From assembly GCA_947589415.1 (NCBI GenBank), contig CANQBP010000006.1, positions 23,944 to 87,943 of the forward strand: a stretch of 64,000 nucleotides of DNA, given 5' to 3'. The notes beneath the pieces are model-generated. The model saw nothing but the letters and a program-made list of their open reading frames with translations, was not told the DNA's origin and searched no databases. The stretch is from an uncultured Clostridia bacterium (GTDB lineage: Bacteria; Bacillota; Clostridia; Oscillospirales; Acutalibacteraceae). The translations under genes were made by a program, and so were the position numbers. Of the stretch, positions 9,932 through 19,323 are shown in pieces; position 1 is the stretch's first letter; each line of letters opens with the position of its first letter.

Positions 9932-10858
9932 TTAATTCAGATTTTGGGTAAAAAATCCGTATGCATTACCGAAAAATACGGCGTCGGCAATCTCCTGTCC
10001 GAAATGTTTTGCAACACCTTCATAAAGAACACTCATAGACTCAATACCGGACATATCTTCGGGAAGCTCCGCCCCGTCAAAATCCGCACCCATGGCAATA
10101 CAATTCCCGCCGCCGAGCGACATAAAATATCCGATATGTTCTATTATATCATACATTTTTGCATTTGTCTTGTTTTTATCTATAAATTCCGCACAAAAAT
10201 TCATTCCTGCAAGTGAATTTCTGTTTTTTAGACATAAAAACTGTTTATCCGTAAGATTTCTTTTATGTTGTGCAATCGAGCGTGAATTGGAATGTGAGGC
10301 TATAAAAGGTTTCTCGGCAATATCGGCAACGTCCCAAAAGAGTTTTTCTCCCGCATGGGAAACATCAACGATAATTCCCGATTTTTCCATTTGTCTGACA
10401 CATTCTTTACCGAAATTCGTAATTCCGCGGTCATCAATCTCTCCTATGCCGTCACCGAGTTCGTTTCTGCCGTTCCACGTAAGGGTCATCATTCTGACAC
10501 CCATATCGTAAATTTCACGAATTTTATCAATATCCCCTCCGAGAACGGCTCCGCCCTCAACTGTAAGTATTATTCCCCTGCGCTTTTCCCTGCAAACTTT
10601 TTTTATGTCATCGGCACACTTACACCATATTATATCCGTATTGCTTAACTGTTTTTTCAGAAGTTCCACACACCCGCAAAAAAGCTCCCATGCATTTTCG
10701 CCCCTGTATTCATCGGGTATCCATACCGCAAGACATTGTATATACGGTGATATTCCGTCTGTCTTATTAAATGAAATTGCAAAGCTGTCATCAAACAACG
10801 TGCTGTTTTCCGTGTATGCTCTGTAAAGCGTATCACAATGCAAATCAAAAAGCCGCAT
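9932..10858 (-). CDS. Membrane dipeptidase-like peptidase (family M19)
   Basis: About 308 residues. The zinc ligand motif DLHCDTLYRAY opens the protein, VDVSHAGEKLFWDV and ASHSNSRSI supply further metal ligands, and GADFDGAELPEDM matches the M19 C-terminal signature. Relatives hydrolyse dipeptides, including D-amino-acid-containing ones in some bacteria. No signal peptide is seen, so it is probably cytoplasmic. The ATG at 10858 has GGAGGA 10 bp upstream. Confidence 0.9.
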   Translation of the reverse strand: MRLFDLHCDTLYRAYTENSTLFDDSFAISFNKTDGISPYIQCLAVWIPDEYRGENAWELFCGCVELLKKQLSNTDIIWCKCADDIKKVCREKRRGIILTVEGGAVLGGDIDKIREIYDMGVRMMTLTWNGRNELGDGIGEIDDRGITNFGKECVRQMEKSGIIVDVSHAGEKLFWDVADIAEKPFIASHSNSRSIAQHKRNLTDKQFLCLKNRNSLAGMNFCAEFIDKNKTNAKMYDIIEHIGYFMSLGGGNCIAMGADFDGAELPEDMSGIESMSVLYEGVAKHFGQEIADAVFFGNAYGFFTQNLN

Positions 10859-11018
10859 ATAAGTACATTCCTCCAAAACATATTTACAAAATAGTCAATA
10901 CTCTATCAGGTCAAGTAAATACCCCCGTGTGTCCATATGCTTATTTTCTCAATTTCAGCAGGCATATTTTATTCGATAAATTGATTTTCCTAATATCCTT
11001 TTTTTATGTTTAATGCGG

Positions 11019-11414
11019 TCAAAAAACCGAGTAGTCCCCCTCCTGCATAAATGCGTCCTCTATATGTTCAACGGAAATTATCATTCCCGTAACATTATCA
11101 TATACCACCTCAATAACATCAAACCTCGGTTGGAGGTCTGTATCATTGTCATCGAGGTACATATAAGCTGACGTAATTATTTTGTTCTGCTTTTTTCTGT
11201 CCACCCATGCACCGGGGCGATCCAAAGAATTTATACTGCGTGTTTTGACCTCCGCAAAAACAATATATTTACCGTCACTTGCTATTATGTCTATTTCCCC
11301 GCTTCGGCAGCGGTAATTTCTCCCGACAACAGTATATCCCTCTTTTTTCAAATATCTTTCCGCCGCATCTTCACCCATAGCTCCTATAATTTGTGCAGAA
11401 GTTTTTTTGCTCAT
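11019..11414 (-). CDS. yraN: YraN/UPF0102 family endonuclease-like protein
   Basis: 131 residues. The core [14 protein letters not shown] followed by [10 protein letters not shown] is the restriction-endonuclease-like fold signature of UPF0102 (E-x-D and E-V-K). The biological role is not firmly established. It overlaps the end of rnhB by 4 bp (ATGA), the usual rnhB-yraN linkage of Firmicutes. Confidence 0.92.
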   Translation of the reverse strand: MSKKTSAQIIGAMGEDAAERYLKKEGYTVVGRNYRCRSGEIDIIASDGKYIVFAEVKTRSINSLDRPGAWVDRKKQNKIITSAYMYLDDNDTDLQPRFDVIEVVYDNVTGMIISVEHIEDAFMQEGDYSVF

Positions 11415-12013
11415 TTTTTCTCACCATACAGTTTTTTCAAAAATGACGGTCTATGTATCTCGCACGGGCCGTATTTGAGTATAGCCTCTCTATGCTCCTT
11501 TGTCCCGTAACCCTTATGCTTTTCAAAGCCGTATTCCGGATATTTTTTCGCAAGGTCTTTCATTAGCCTGTCACGGCTCACCTTTGCAAGTATGGAAGCT
11601 GCGGCTATGGACTCGCTCTTGGCGTCACCCTTTACTATTGCCTCACACGGAACATTAAGCTCCGGTGTTTTGTTTCCGTCAATCATTACAAAATCCGCCT
11701 TAATTTTAAGTCCCTCAACTGCTCTTTTCATTGCAAGCATATCTGCCCGCAGTATATTGATACTTTCAATTTCCTCAACACTTGCACTCGCTATGCAATA
11801 TGCAAGTGCCTTACTTTTGATTACGTCAAAAAGCTCCTCTCGTTTCTTTTCAGTCAGTTTTTTCGAGTCTTTAACGCCATCTATTTCAAGTCCCTCCGGA
11901 AGTATAACAGCAGCCGCAAATACAGGACCTGCAAGCGGGCCTCTTCCCGCCTCGTCAACTCCGCATATTGCTTTATACCCCTTAGCTTTGTACATATTTT
12001 CAAATTCTAACAT
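11411..12013 (-). CDS. rnhB: Ribonuclease HII
   Basis: About 200 residues from the ATG at 12013. This codon has GGAGG 9 bp upstream and overlaps the last codons of rbgA by 14 bp. The signature [14 protein letters not shown] carries two catalytic acids, with others in DGNKTP and near [16 protein letters not shown]. It removes single ribonucleotides and RNA primers from DNA. It is part of the rplS-lepB-rbgA-rnhB-yraN operon. Confidence 0.96.
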   Translation of the reverse strand: MLEFENMYKAKGYKAICGVDEAGRGPLAGPVFAAAVILPEGLEIDGVKDSKKLTEKKREELFDVIKSKALAYCIASASVEEIESINILRADMLAMKRAVEGLKIKADFVMIDGNKTPELNVPCEAIVKGDAKSESIAAASILAKVSRDRLMKDLAKKYPEYGFEKHKGYGTKEHREAILKYGPCEIHRPSFLKKLYGEKK

Positions 12014-12887
12014 CGGTATGTTCCTCCGCTTTATCCAGAGTAAGCCTGCCGAGTACAGCACCCCTAAATTCATCTAATACTGTCGCCGCCGCACGTTCGG
12101 TATCCGTTTCGCCGCCGGATACCAGCATACCCCTCTTTTTTCCTATCATTTCAAGTATTTCATAACCCTGCAAATCCGTGATATCATCTTTATTGAGCTT
12201 GTACCTCATACAAAGCGGCTCGGCATAATTATCTCTCAAATACTCAAGCAGTCTTCCGCTCAAATGCTCCGTATCAAGTATATTATCCTTTACCGAACCG
12301 ATAAAAGCAAGCCTTTCACCTACTTTCGGATCATCGAATTTCGGCCATAGCACACCCGGTGTATCGAGTAAATCGAAACCCTTACCTATTGTGAACCATT
12401 GATTTCCTCTTGTAACTCCGGGTCGATCCTCAACTTTAGCCCTATTTTGCTTTGACATACGGTTAATAAACGATGATTTGCCTACATTCGGTATTCCGAC
12501 AACCATAACCTTTATTGTTTTCCCGGTCATTCCCTTTTCATTCCATGTGCGTATCTTATCGGACAATAAATTTTTCACGGCAGGAATAAAAGTGTTCAAG
12601 CCCTTGCCTGTTTTACAGTCAAGAGCTATTGAAGCTATTCCTTTTTCTTTAAAAAGGTTAATCCATTTCTTTGTTTCTTTCGGATCAGCCATATCGCATT
12701 TATTAAGGACGGCTATTCTCGGCTTATTGTTTATCACACTTCTAAGATCGGGATTACAGCTTGAATACGGCACTCTCGCATCGAGTAATACGGCAACCGC
12801 ATCTATCAGTTTAAGCTGCGACTCGATTTTCCTTTTGGTTTTGGTCATATGTCCGGGAAACCATTGTATTGACTTGATTTCTTCCAT
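12000..12887 (-). CDS. rbgA: Ribosome biogenesis GTPase RbgA (YlqF)
   Basis: 295 residues. It is a circularly permuted GTPase: G4 (LNKCDMAD) precedes G1 (GIPNVGKSS) and G3 (DTPG). The N-terminal [15 protein letters not shown] motif is diagnostic for YlqF, which acts in late assembly of the 50S subunit. AGGAGGAAGCT precedes the ATG. Its position near rplS and rnhB is the standard Firmicutes arrangement. Confidence 0.95.
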   Translation of the reverse strand: MEEIKSIQWFPGHMTKTKRKIESQLKLIDAVAVLLDARVPYSSCNPDLRSVINNKPRIAVLNKCDMADPKETKKWINLFKEKGIASIALDCKTGKGLNTFIPAVKNLLSDKIRTWNEKGMTGKTIKVMVVGIPNVGKSSFINRMSKQNRAKVEDRPGVTRGNQWFTIGKGFDLLDTPGVLWPKFDDPKVGERLAFIGSVKDNILDTEHLSGRLLEYLRDNYAEPLCMRYKLNKDDITDLQGYEILEMIGKKRGMLVSGGETDTERAAATVLDEFRGAVLGRLTLDKAEEHTDVRI

Positions 12888-12921
12888 AGCTTCCTCCTGT
12901 TTTTTTACCGCCGAATACAGT

Positions 12922-13542
12922 TTAATATATGCTCCCTATTGAGTTTAGCGGAAAAATTCTAAATTCCGCCTTTCCTATAATATTTTCAACTGGTATAAGT
13001 CCTATATCAACACTTCTGCTGTCGAGTGAACCCTGACGGTTATCCCCCATCACGAAAACATACCCTTCCGGTATCCTTTCGGGTATATCGAGCGGGTGTT
13101 TAAGTTCAATCGTCATTCCCTTGATATAATCCTCATCAAGTATCACTCCGTCAACACTTACCTCACCCGTTTCATAATTTATGGATAATGCCTGTCCCTC
13201 GGTTGCAATCACCCTTTTTATTATAGGTTCGTTGTAATTTTCACCGTGACTTATAACAACTATATCTCCGTATTGCGGTGTGTACATAAAATTCGAGATT
13301 ATAAGCCTGTCGCCGTTTTTCAGAGTATCCGTCATTGACTCTCCGTCAACAGTCACCTGTCTGAACACGAATGTAAAAATCAGAACAACGAATATTATCG
13401 CTATTATAAACACATTTGCCCACTCAAACACAAGACCCGTAACGGTAAATGTTTCCTCGATATCATCTTCCGACTGATCATCGGATTTTAATTCTACATC
13501 ATTTTCTTCCTCGGATTTATTTTTTATATCCTTGTCTGACAT
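12922..13542 (-). CDS. lepB: Type I signal peptidase
   Basis: About 206 residues. An acidic, disordered N-terminus (residues 1-30) is followed by one membrane segment (about 35-55). The catalytic Ser is in VDGESMTDTL and the general-base Lys in PIIKRVIATEG; the C-terminal signature is MGDNRQGSLDSR. It cleaves Sec/Tat signal peptides outside the membrane. GAGAGGTG lies 8 bp before the chosen ATG. A related but catalytically degenerate gene lies directly upstream. Confidence 0.94.
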   Translation of the reverse strand: MSDKDIKNKSEEENDVELKSDDQSEDDIEETFTVTGLVFEWANVFIIAIIFVVLIFTFVFRQVTVDGESMTDTLKNGDRLIISNFMYTPQYGDIVVISHGENYNEPIIKRVIATEGQALSINYETGEVSVDGVILDEDYIKGMTIELKHPLDIPERIPEGYVFVMGDNRQGSLDSRSVDIGLIPVENIIGKAEFRIFPLNSIGSIY

Positions 13543-13580
13543 ATAAAACACCTCTCTATTTACTGCCCGCAGTTTTTATA

Positions 13581-14042
13581 TCATTCAACGCAAAGTATGT
13601 GTGCATCTTCGCCGAACGCACTCCACGGAAAAAGAATACATTCTGCCCTTCCCTCTACATCATTATCGGAAATGAACATACTCTTTCCGTTCTGTTTTAT
13701 ATAAATCCCGTCCTGCGTTCTGCTTCTTTCAAGAAATTCGGCACAATAACACACATTATTTATTTTTGCCGTAACGGTGTCACCTCTATTGAAGTTTACC
13801 GCTCTTCTATTTACAATAACACATACGTCCGCTTCACCGTTAAGTTCGACACCGGATACGGGAAATATTCCGTAAACCGTATTAAAAACTACGGTAAATA
13901 CCAGTGCGGCAGTTATAAACAAAAATACCAAAGACTTAAAGCTGCGCCAGGCCGACATTTCATCTGCAAAATCATAAAACGGCCGATTTTCAAAAAACAT
14001 AAAACCCGACCTTCCCGCAGTAACGAAACTTTCCTTTTTCAT
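13581..14042 (-). CDS. Signal-peptidase-I-like membrane protein lacking catalytic residues
   Basis: About 153 residues from the ATG at 14042 (GAGGTG upstream). One membrane segment (SFKSLVFLFITAALVFTVVF) is followed by an extracellular domain. By eye, the domain aligns with the neighbouring LepB: VSGVELNGEADVCVIVN with VDGESMTDTL, NRGDTVTAKI with YGDIVVIS, and VEGRAECILFPWSAFG with IIGKAEFRIFPLNSIG. The catalytic Ser-Met is replaced by Glu-Leu and the Lys-Arg-Val motif is absent, so protease activity is unlikely. Its place between rplS and lepB suggests a LepB duplicate with a structural or regulatory role. Function unknown. Confidence 0.75.
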   Translation of the reverse strand: MKKESFVTAGRSGFMFFENRPFYDFADEMSAWRSFKSLVFLFITAALVFTVVFNTVYGIFPVSGVELNGEADVCVIVNRRAVNFNRGDTVTAKINNVCYCAEFLERSRTQDGIYIKQNGKSMFISDNDVEGRAECILFPWSAFGEDAHILCVE

Positions 14043-14067
14043 ATTCAAACACCTCGGCGGCAGATAG

Positions 14068-14093
14068 CAAAAAAGGGACAATAAAGTCCCTTT
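14068..14093 (-). terminator. Intra-operon terminator after rplS
   Basis: Stem AAAGGGAC (14072-14079) pairs with GTCCCTTT (14086-14093) around a 6-nt loop. A run of six T follows on the minus strand. It sits between rplS and the lepB-like gene and could lower expression of the downstream genes relative to rplS. Confidence 0.8.
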
Positions 14094-14102
14094 CTGCGGC
14101 AA

Positions 14103-14447
14103 TTATTTGATTTGCTCTTTAACCTTGGCAGCCTTACCGACTCTGCCGCGGAGATAGTAAAGTTTACTTCTGCGTACTTTACCGTTTCTAACGATCTTAA
14201 CATCTACAACATTCGGTGAGTTTATCGGGAATACTCTTTCAACACCTACACCGTACGAAACACGTCTTACTGTAAATGTTTCCGCAACTCCGCTGCCGCT
14301 TTTGGCGATAACGGTTCCCTCAAATACCTGAATTCTCTCTCTGTCGCCCTCACGGATATTTACGCTTACACGTACGGTATCACCGACAACAAACTCAGGT
14401 TTTTTCTCCTTCACGGAACTTTGTGCAATAATTTTAAGTGCGTCCAT
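14103..14447 (-). CDS. rplS: 50S ribosomal protein L19
   Basis: 114 residues, normal L19 length. The motifs [30 protein letters not shown] and [17 protein letters not shown], with the C-terminal KLYYLRGR, are characteristic. L19 sits at the 30S-50S interface. AGGAGG precedes the ATG by 9 bp. It is the first gene of the operon that runs to yraN. Confidence 0.97.
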   Translation of the reverse strand: MDALKIIAQSSVKEKKPEFVVGDTVRVSVNIREGDRERIQVFEGTVIAKSGSGVAETFTVRRVSYGVGVERVFPINSPNVVDVKIVRNGKVRRSKLYYLRGRVGKAAKVKEQIK

Positions 14448-14562
14448 TTCTTATTCCTCCTGTTATTATAGACATTCATGCGTACCCGCAGAGGACTGTC
14501 CGTTTCAAAGTACGGTCTGTGACCATGCTGTGAACCCCATCACAAGTGACGGTATCCAAAGA
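14448..14562 (-). promoter_or_regulatory. rplS 5' leader, possible L19 leader RNA
   Basis: About 110 nt lie between the predicted transcription start and the rplS ATG. The leader has G-rich segments and short complementary stretches (for example CCGT and ACGG around 14505-14520). Autoregulatory L19 leaders are known in Firmicutes; a covariance search would be needed to call it one. Confidence 0.4.
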
Positions 14563-14569
14563 CTTAGAT

Positions 14570-14598
14570 ATTATAACACACATATTTTCATTTTTCAA
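14570..14598 (-). promoter_or_regulatory. Sigma-A type promoter of the rplS operon
   Basis: TTGAAA (14593-14598) and TATAAT (14570-14575) on the minus strand are separated by 17 bp. Confidence 0.85.
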
Positions 14599-14609
14599 GT
14601 GTTATTTTA

Positions 14610-14651
14610 AATTTTTTCCATGCCAATTTTTTCCATGCCGAACACGGAAAA
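14610..14651 (-). terminator. Weak hairpin and 15-bp tandem repeat after the lipoprotein gene
   Basis: The plus-strand unit AATTTTTTCCATGCC occurs twice in tandem (14610-14624 and 14625-14639). On the minus strand TTTTCCGTG-TTCGG-CATGGAAAA (14629-14651) forms a stem just beyond the lipoprotein stop. It has no proper U-tract, so termination is likely inefficient or the repeat serves another purpose. Confidence 0.4.
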
Positions 14652-14665
14652 TATCATATAAAGAA

Positions 14666-15850
14666 TCAGCCTGCGGTTGAAACTCGGCTTTTATCGTCAG
14701 TTACTTCTTTTACAAGAGTTTTTGATATCTTAAAACACCTGTCATCGTACAGACAGATATACGCACCTCCGCTCTCGGCAACCACATCAAGCCTTTCTCC
14801 TTTCACAATATTGTAAACAATATTTTTGCTGTCATCGAAACACATATACACGGTATTTTTCGGAGTTACGGTCTTTATCACTTCCTCGGAGTCGGAACTT
14901 GAGGGCTTTATCTCAGCACATGAAAGAATTTTTGTCTTTTTATCAAGACCGTAAACCTTACTGCCGTTTTCGGGTGTAAAGCCGATATCCATAATTTCCA
15001 TATACTTTCTTTCGGGGTCATCGTTTACGTACTCCGGTATAGTATATGAATCTCCGTCATTATATACCCCGAACATACCGAATGCCTCACCATAGCTGTA
15101 TGACATAATACCAACATACGAGCCTGCGGGTATTACAGTTTTTTTGACTTCTTCCGTATCATCGGAATATACGCTTATGCTCTCAAGCAATTTGCCGTAT
15201 CTCACTATCATATTTTTATCATACACTACATCAAGAGAATTTCCGTAATCTTCCGCATATTCCGATTTCGGAGAAAAGCACGGCAGTCCGTAATTATCCC
15301 TATACACACCTACGTATGTATCCTCCAATACCTGCGATGCGGGAAGTGTCGGTGTATCTATAAGCCTGTCGCTTTCCTTTACGGCATAGGACAGTGGGAG
15401 AAATTCTATAATATCTGACCTTTCAAAATTTACTCCGCCGGAATTTGTATATATTATCACGGTAGATTTATCCCCATATTTACCTATTATCCTTACCAAA
15501 TCACCCTTTTTATAATAACCGTCGCCGGTATCCTTTGTAAAACGTCCGTAGCATTTTATACTGTCCCATAAATCAACACTATGATATTTCTTTGAAAAAG
15601 TATCGTATATCTTGAGCCCCTTTTCGACCTCCTTTGAATTCACAATACTTACTTCCTCCGATTGTTCCGCCGAACTCTCCTTTGACTCCTCCGTTGAAAC
15701 AACCTCTTCGATTTCCGATTTTTCCTCTTCCGCCGAACTTTCGGCTGCATATATTTCGGAAACGCTGCTCTCATTATCGGTTTTGTTTTTGCAGCCGTTG
15801 ATTGAAACTGCCGCAGCAACAGCAAGTATAAGTACAAAAAACTTTTTCAT
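14666..15850 (-). CDS. Predicted surface lipoprotein of unknown function
   Basis: About 394 residues. A lipoprotein signal peptide (KKFFVLILAVAAAVSINGC) puts the lipidated Cys at about residue 20. A Ser/Glu-rich linker (about 25-75) follows, then a region containing KKGDLVRIIGKYGDKSTVIIY that resembles an SH3-like wall-binding fold; this is only a weak resemblance. The rest is acidic and Tyr-rich without a motif I can name. It is the last gene of the murD-led operon, 16 bp after tadA. Confidence 0.75.
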   Translation of the reverse strand: MKKFFVLILAVAAAVSINGCKNKTDNESSVSEIYAAESSAEEEKSEIEEVVSTEESKESSAEQSEEVSIVNSKEVEKGLKIYDTFSKKYHSVDLWDSIKCYGRFTKDTGDGYYKKGDLVRIIGKYGDKSTVIIYTNSGGVNFERSDIIEFLPLSYAVKESDRLIDTPTLPASQVLEDTYVGVYRDNYGLPCFSPKSEYAEDYGNSLDVVYDKNMIVRYGKLLESISVYSDDTEEVKKTVIPAGSYVGIMSYSYGEAFGMFGVYNDGDSYTIPEYVNDDPERKYMEIMDIGFTPENGSKVYGLDKKTKILSCAEIKPSSSDSEEVIKTVTPKNTVYMCFDDSKNIVYNIVKGERLDVVAESGGAYICLYDDRCFKISKTLVKEVTDDKSRVSTAG

Positions 15851-15866
15851 AATCATCTTTCCCCAT

Positions 15867-16334
15867 TTATCCGCTGTTTTTCTTATTTTTTCTCAATTCC
15901 CTGAAAAAGTCCGACAACAGCTCCGAACATTCGTCGGACAATACACCGCCCGTACATTCGGGTTTGTGATTATACGGCAGGTCAAAAAGATTTATGACCG
16001 ATCTGACCGAACCGGCTTTCTTATCCTCGCAGCCGTAAACTACACGTTTAAGTCTTGAATTAAGTATAGCTCCCGCACACATCGGGCAAGGTTCCATTGT
16101 TACATACAACTCACATTGCCACAACCGCCAGCCTCCGAGCTTCCTGCAAGCCTCATCTATTGCTATAATTTCGGCATGGTACAATGCATTTTTCCCCGTT
16201 TCACGCCTGTTATACCCTGCACCGACGACCTCTCCGTCCTTTATCACAACAGCACCTATCGGCACTTCTTTTATTTTATATGCGCTTTTTGCCTGTTCTA
16301 TCGCAAGATACATAAATTCCTCATCAATTGTCAT
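15867..16334 (-). CDS. tadA: tRNA-specific adenosine deaminase TadA
   Basis: About 155 residues. Deaminates A34 of tRNA-Arg to inosine. The zinc and catalytic motifs are HAEIIAI (His and Glu) and PCPMCAGAI (two Cys). The N-terminal KEVPIGAVVIKDG is typical. The ATG at 16334 is preferred because the family begins with an MTIDEEFM-like sequence; the frame is open further upstream into the CPBP gene end. Confidence 0.95.
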   Translation of the reverse strand: MTIDEEFMYLAIEQAKSAYKIKEVPIGAVVIKDGEVVGAGYNRRETGKNALYHAEIIAIDEACRKLGGWRLWQCELYVTMEPCPMCAGAILNSRLKRVVYGCEDKKAGSVRSVINLFDLPYNHKPECTGGVLSDECSELLSDFFRELRKNKKNSG

Positions 16335-16344
16335 TATCCGTCCC

Positions 16345-17268
16345 TCACATTTCAACAATTACAGCGAATAACAGCAAAACCAATATCATGGCGGAGCTGC
16401 CTGCAACACTTTCCGCAGACTGCGCATACGGTAAATCTTCCTCGGAAAAAATATGATCCGTTTTTATTTTCCCCATACGGAAAAGAATAACACAAATGAC
16501 CGTAAGTATAATTCCTACTGCTCCGAACACATAAAATATTATGTTGCCGATATCCCCGCCGGTTAAAATTTTTACTGCCGCCAAAATAACGGCAAGGATA
16601 TTATTCATAAAATGAACTGTAACAGCTGCAAAAAAACGTCCGGTATATATCCTTACGGCACCAAGTATCATTCCGCATAAAAATGCAAATATCATGCCGT
16701 TTATTCCAGAATGTACCAATGAGAATATAACCGCCGATATAACGACGGACATGAATACATTATATTTCTTCAAAGAGCCTATAATACAACCTCTAAAAAG
16801 AAGCTCCTCGCATACGGCAGGAACAATACCGACAGTCGCAGCGGCAATCAAAATACTCGGTATATCGGTAACATATCCGTTAATTACCGTACCCGTTTCG
16901 AACTTAAATATATAAGCTGCTATGACCGATATAAGAAAGTTCGCCGCCGTACATGAACCAAATCCGAAAATCACGGCGAATATCGTTGCCGAATTACTGC
17001 ACAACTGTTTCTTCGGCGTTTTGACGAGGTCTGATATTTTACCGCACCTTATACGGTAAAATATTAAAAACGGGAGCATTGATATGCAGGTATCCGCTGC
17101 AAGGAAAAGCATATAATCCGTACCCGAAACTGCGGGAAAAAATTTCTTTAGTATCAATTTCGAGATAAAATTCACAAAAATTACAAACATTCCCGCATAT
17201 GCCGCAATATCAATACGTTCCTTCATTTCGGTTTTATATCGGACGGCATCGTTTTTATACACATTCAT
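16345..17268 (-). CDS. CPBP-family intramembrane metalloprotease
   Basis: 307 residues with about seven to eight membrane segments. The CPBP (Abi/CAAX-like) motifs are AVCEELLFRGCIIG (EExxxR), SLVHSG (His) and AVTVHFMNN (second His). Such proteins can be intramembrane proteases acting on prenylated or peptide substrates; the substrate here is unknown. It starts 2 bp after the PLP gene ends. The ribosome site is poor, so a later Met (residue 15) is possible. Confidence 0.85.
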   Translation of the reverse strand: MNVYKNDAVRYKTEMKERIDIAAYAGMFVIFVNFISKLILKKFFPAVSGTDYMLFLAADTCISMLPFLIFYRIRCGKISDLVKTPKKQLCSNSATIFAVIFGFGSCTAANFLISVIAAYIFKFETGTVINGYVTDIPSILIAAATVGIVPAVCEELLFRGCIIGSLKKYNVFMSVVISAVIFSLVHSGINGMIFAFLCGMILGAVRIYTGRFFAAVTVHFMNNILAVILAAVKILTGGDIGNIIFYVFGAVGIILTVICVILFRMGKIKTDHIFSEEDLPYAQSAESVAGSSAMILVLLLFAVIVEM

Positions 17269-17270
17269 AC

Positions 17271-18533
17271 TTAACTCTGACCGCTGTTTTTCATTTTTTC
17301 TGCGGCAAGCAGTACGGCAGCCTTTCCGCTATGAAAATTAAGACCACCCTGCATCCATACGGCATAGGGTTCACGCAAAGGTGCATCTGCCGAAAGTTCA
17401 ATTGAAGCTCCGAGCGTAAACGCCCCAGCCGCCATTATGACCTTACTGTCATATCCGGGCATATCCCACGGTTCAGGAGTAACAAAAGAATCTATTGGTG
17501 AAGCCGCTTGTATTCCCTGACAAAATTCTATAAGACGTCTTTCATTTCCGAGAAGTACCGCTTGTATTATATCCCCTCTTGTTTCGTTGTATCTCGGAGT
17601 AACATCATATCCGAGAAATTCAAAAAGGGCTGCCGCAAAAACCGATGTTTTCAATGCCTCACCGGTAACGTGCGGTGCATTGAACGTACCCATAAAAAGT
17701 TCCCGATTATGTCCGAGGGTACAGCCGATCTCCCTGCCCGTACCCGGAGTTGTAAGACGGTAGGAGCAAGCCTCTACTAAATCACGTTTTCCGGCAATAT
17801 ACCCGCCCGTAGGTGCAATTCCTCCGCCCGGATTTTTTATAAGTGAGCCTGCCATAAGGTCTGCAACACTTCCGGGAGCATCTTTCTCCACAAATTCGCC
17901 ATAGCAGTTATCGAGCATGACTATACAATTCGGAGCAATACTCTTAGCAAGCCGTGAGATTTTTTTTATATCTTCAAAGAGCAAGGTCGGACGCAGAGAA
18001 TATCCCCTTGAACGCTGGATATATACCATTTTTGTATCGGGTTTTACGGTACGTTTGATACCGTCATAATCAATACCGCCATCGGGAAGCAAATCAACCT
18101 GTTCATAATTTATACCAAACTCCTTTAATGAACCGCTGCTGCCGCCGCCAATGCCGATAACACCCTGAAGAGTATCATACGGCACTCCCGTCACGGATAC
18201 CATAGTATCTCCTGGTCGAAGTACGCCAAAAAGCGCAACCGTAAGTGTATGTGTCCCGCTTGCAAAATTATGGCGCACAAGAGCGTCCTCCGTATCAAAC
18301 ACTTCGGCATATATTTTGTCTAAAGTTTCACGTCCCCTGTCGCCGTAGCCGTAACCTGTCGAGGCGGCGAAACAGCTTTCGCTTACTTTTGCATTCTGAA
18401 ATGCCCTAAGCATTTTAAGCTGATTATATTCAGTAATGCTGTCAATTTTCTCAAAATAGGGAAGCACGGTTTTCATAGTTTTTTCTCCGAGTTCCCTTAT
18501 CTCCGAAGATATACCAAAAAAATTATTTTCCAT
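17271..18533 (-). CDS. PLP-dependent YnbB-like protein (methionine gamma-lyase family, 'aluminium resistance' type)
   Basis: 420 residues. The sequence matches the PLP fold-type I family annotated as methionine gamma-lyase-like or aluminium-resistance protein. Seen are the N-terminal VSESCFAASTGYGYGDRGRE, RHNFASGTHTL, the Asp-containing VMLDNCYGEF and the PLP-Lys region SLIKNPGGGIAPTGGYIAG. The true reaction is not established for most members. GGAGAAAGGA precedes the ATG. Confidence 0.9.
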   Translation of the reverse strand: MENNFFGISSEIRELGEKTMKTVLPYFEKIDSITEYNQLKMLRAFQNAKVSESCFAASTGYGYGDRGRETLDKIYAEVFDTEDALVRHNFASGTHTLTVALFGVLRPGDTMVSVTGVPYDTLQGVIGIGGGSSGSLKEFGINYEQVDLLPDGGIDYDGIKRTVKPDTKMVYIQRSRGYSLRPTLLFEDIKKISRLAKSIAPNCIVMLDNCYGEFVEKDAPGSVADLMAGSLIKNPGGGIAPTGGYIAGKRDLVEACSYRLTTPGTGREIGCTLGHNRELFMGTFNAPHVTGEALKTSVFAAALFEFLGYDVTPRYNETRGDIIQAVLLGNERRLIEFCQGIQAASPIDSFVTPEPWDMPGYDSKVIMAAGAFTLGASIELSADAPLREPYAVWMQGGLNFHSGKAAVLLAAEKMKNSGQS

Positions 18534-18546
18534 TTTTCCTTTCTCC

Positions 18547-19323
18547 TCATACTATTTGCGGTCGGTATATATAAAATTCTCCGTAATTGCAAAATCCGAG
18601 TCTTTTATAAAAAAACTCATTTTCCTTCCCTGCCGTCATAATAAATATGTTTCTTTTACCAAGTCTGTTTATCAGTAAGCTGATGCTCAGCGAACCGTAT
18701 CCGAGCTTTCTGTATTCGGGGTGTGTGCATACGGCACCGATTATAGCAGAATTATCCGTCATGGCAGTTGTCATGGCATACGATACTAATGTATCACCCG
18801 ACATAACTGCACAACAGTCTGCACATGAATGACGAAGATTATGAGATGTGTCAAGAATGAAATCCTCGTATGACGGACTCTCAAAACCTTTGCCTCCGCA
18901 CATCTCCAAAAGTTTATGTACAGATGATAAATCGGGGGAAAAATCCGCCGTACAATTGCCGATACGACAGTCAATGATTTTTTCCCTCTCCAATTTCATT
19001 ACAAAACCGCATTCGCTGTTTTCAAACAGTTTTCCCACGCTTAAAACACTTGAAGCGCCGACAATATTGACAAATTCCGCTATTTCGTCAACATCGGCAT
19101 TTTCACCGAGCCATACAGTCATATCCCCGCCGTATTTTACTAAAACAGCCGCCGGGACATTCTCTTTATCATACTGTACCCAAAGTGAAATAAGACCGCT
19201 ATAATTTCCGTAGCCGTTTATAAGAAACAGTATTCGGCATGAGCATATATCTGCACATTCGCTGCAAAGCGCGGAAATCACACTTATTTTTTCTTTATCC
19301 CCGCAGTCTGCATAATAAATCAT
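18547..19323 (-). CDS. GNAT-family N-acetyltransferase
   Basis: About 258 residues. A C-terminal GNAT domain has the acetyl-CoA loop VCTHPEYRKLGYGSLSIS and the end pattern NEFFYKRLGFCNYGEF. The N-terminal 130 residues are Cys-rich and not recognised. The ATG at 19323 overlaps the stop of the upstream M42 peptidase gene (ATGA). Substrate unknown. Confidence 0.8.
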   Translation of the reverse strand: MIYYADCGDKEKISVISALCSECADICSCRILFLINGYGNYSGLISLWVQYDKENVPAAVLVKYGGDMTVWLGENADVDEIAEFVNIVGASSVLSVGKLFENSECGFVMKLEREKIIDCRIGNCTADFSPDLSSVHKLLEMCGGKGFESPSYEDFILDTSHNLRHSCADCCAVMSGDTLVSYAMTTAMTDNSAIIGAVCTHPEYRKLGYGSLSISLLINRLGKRNIFIMTAGKENEFFYKRLGFCNYGEFYIYRPQIV

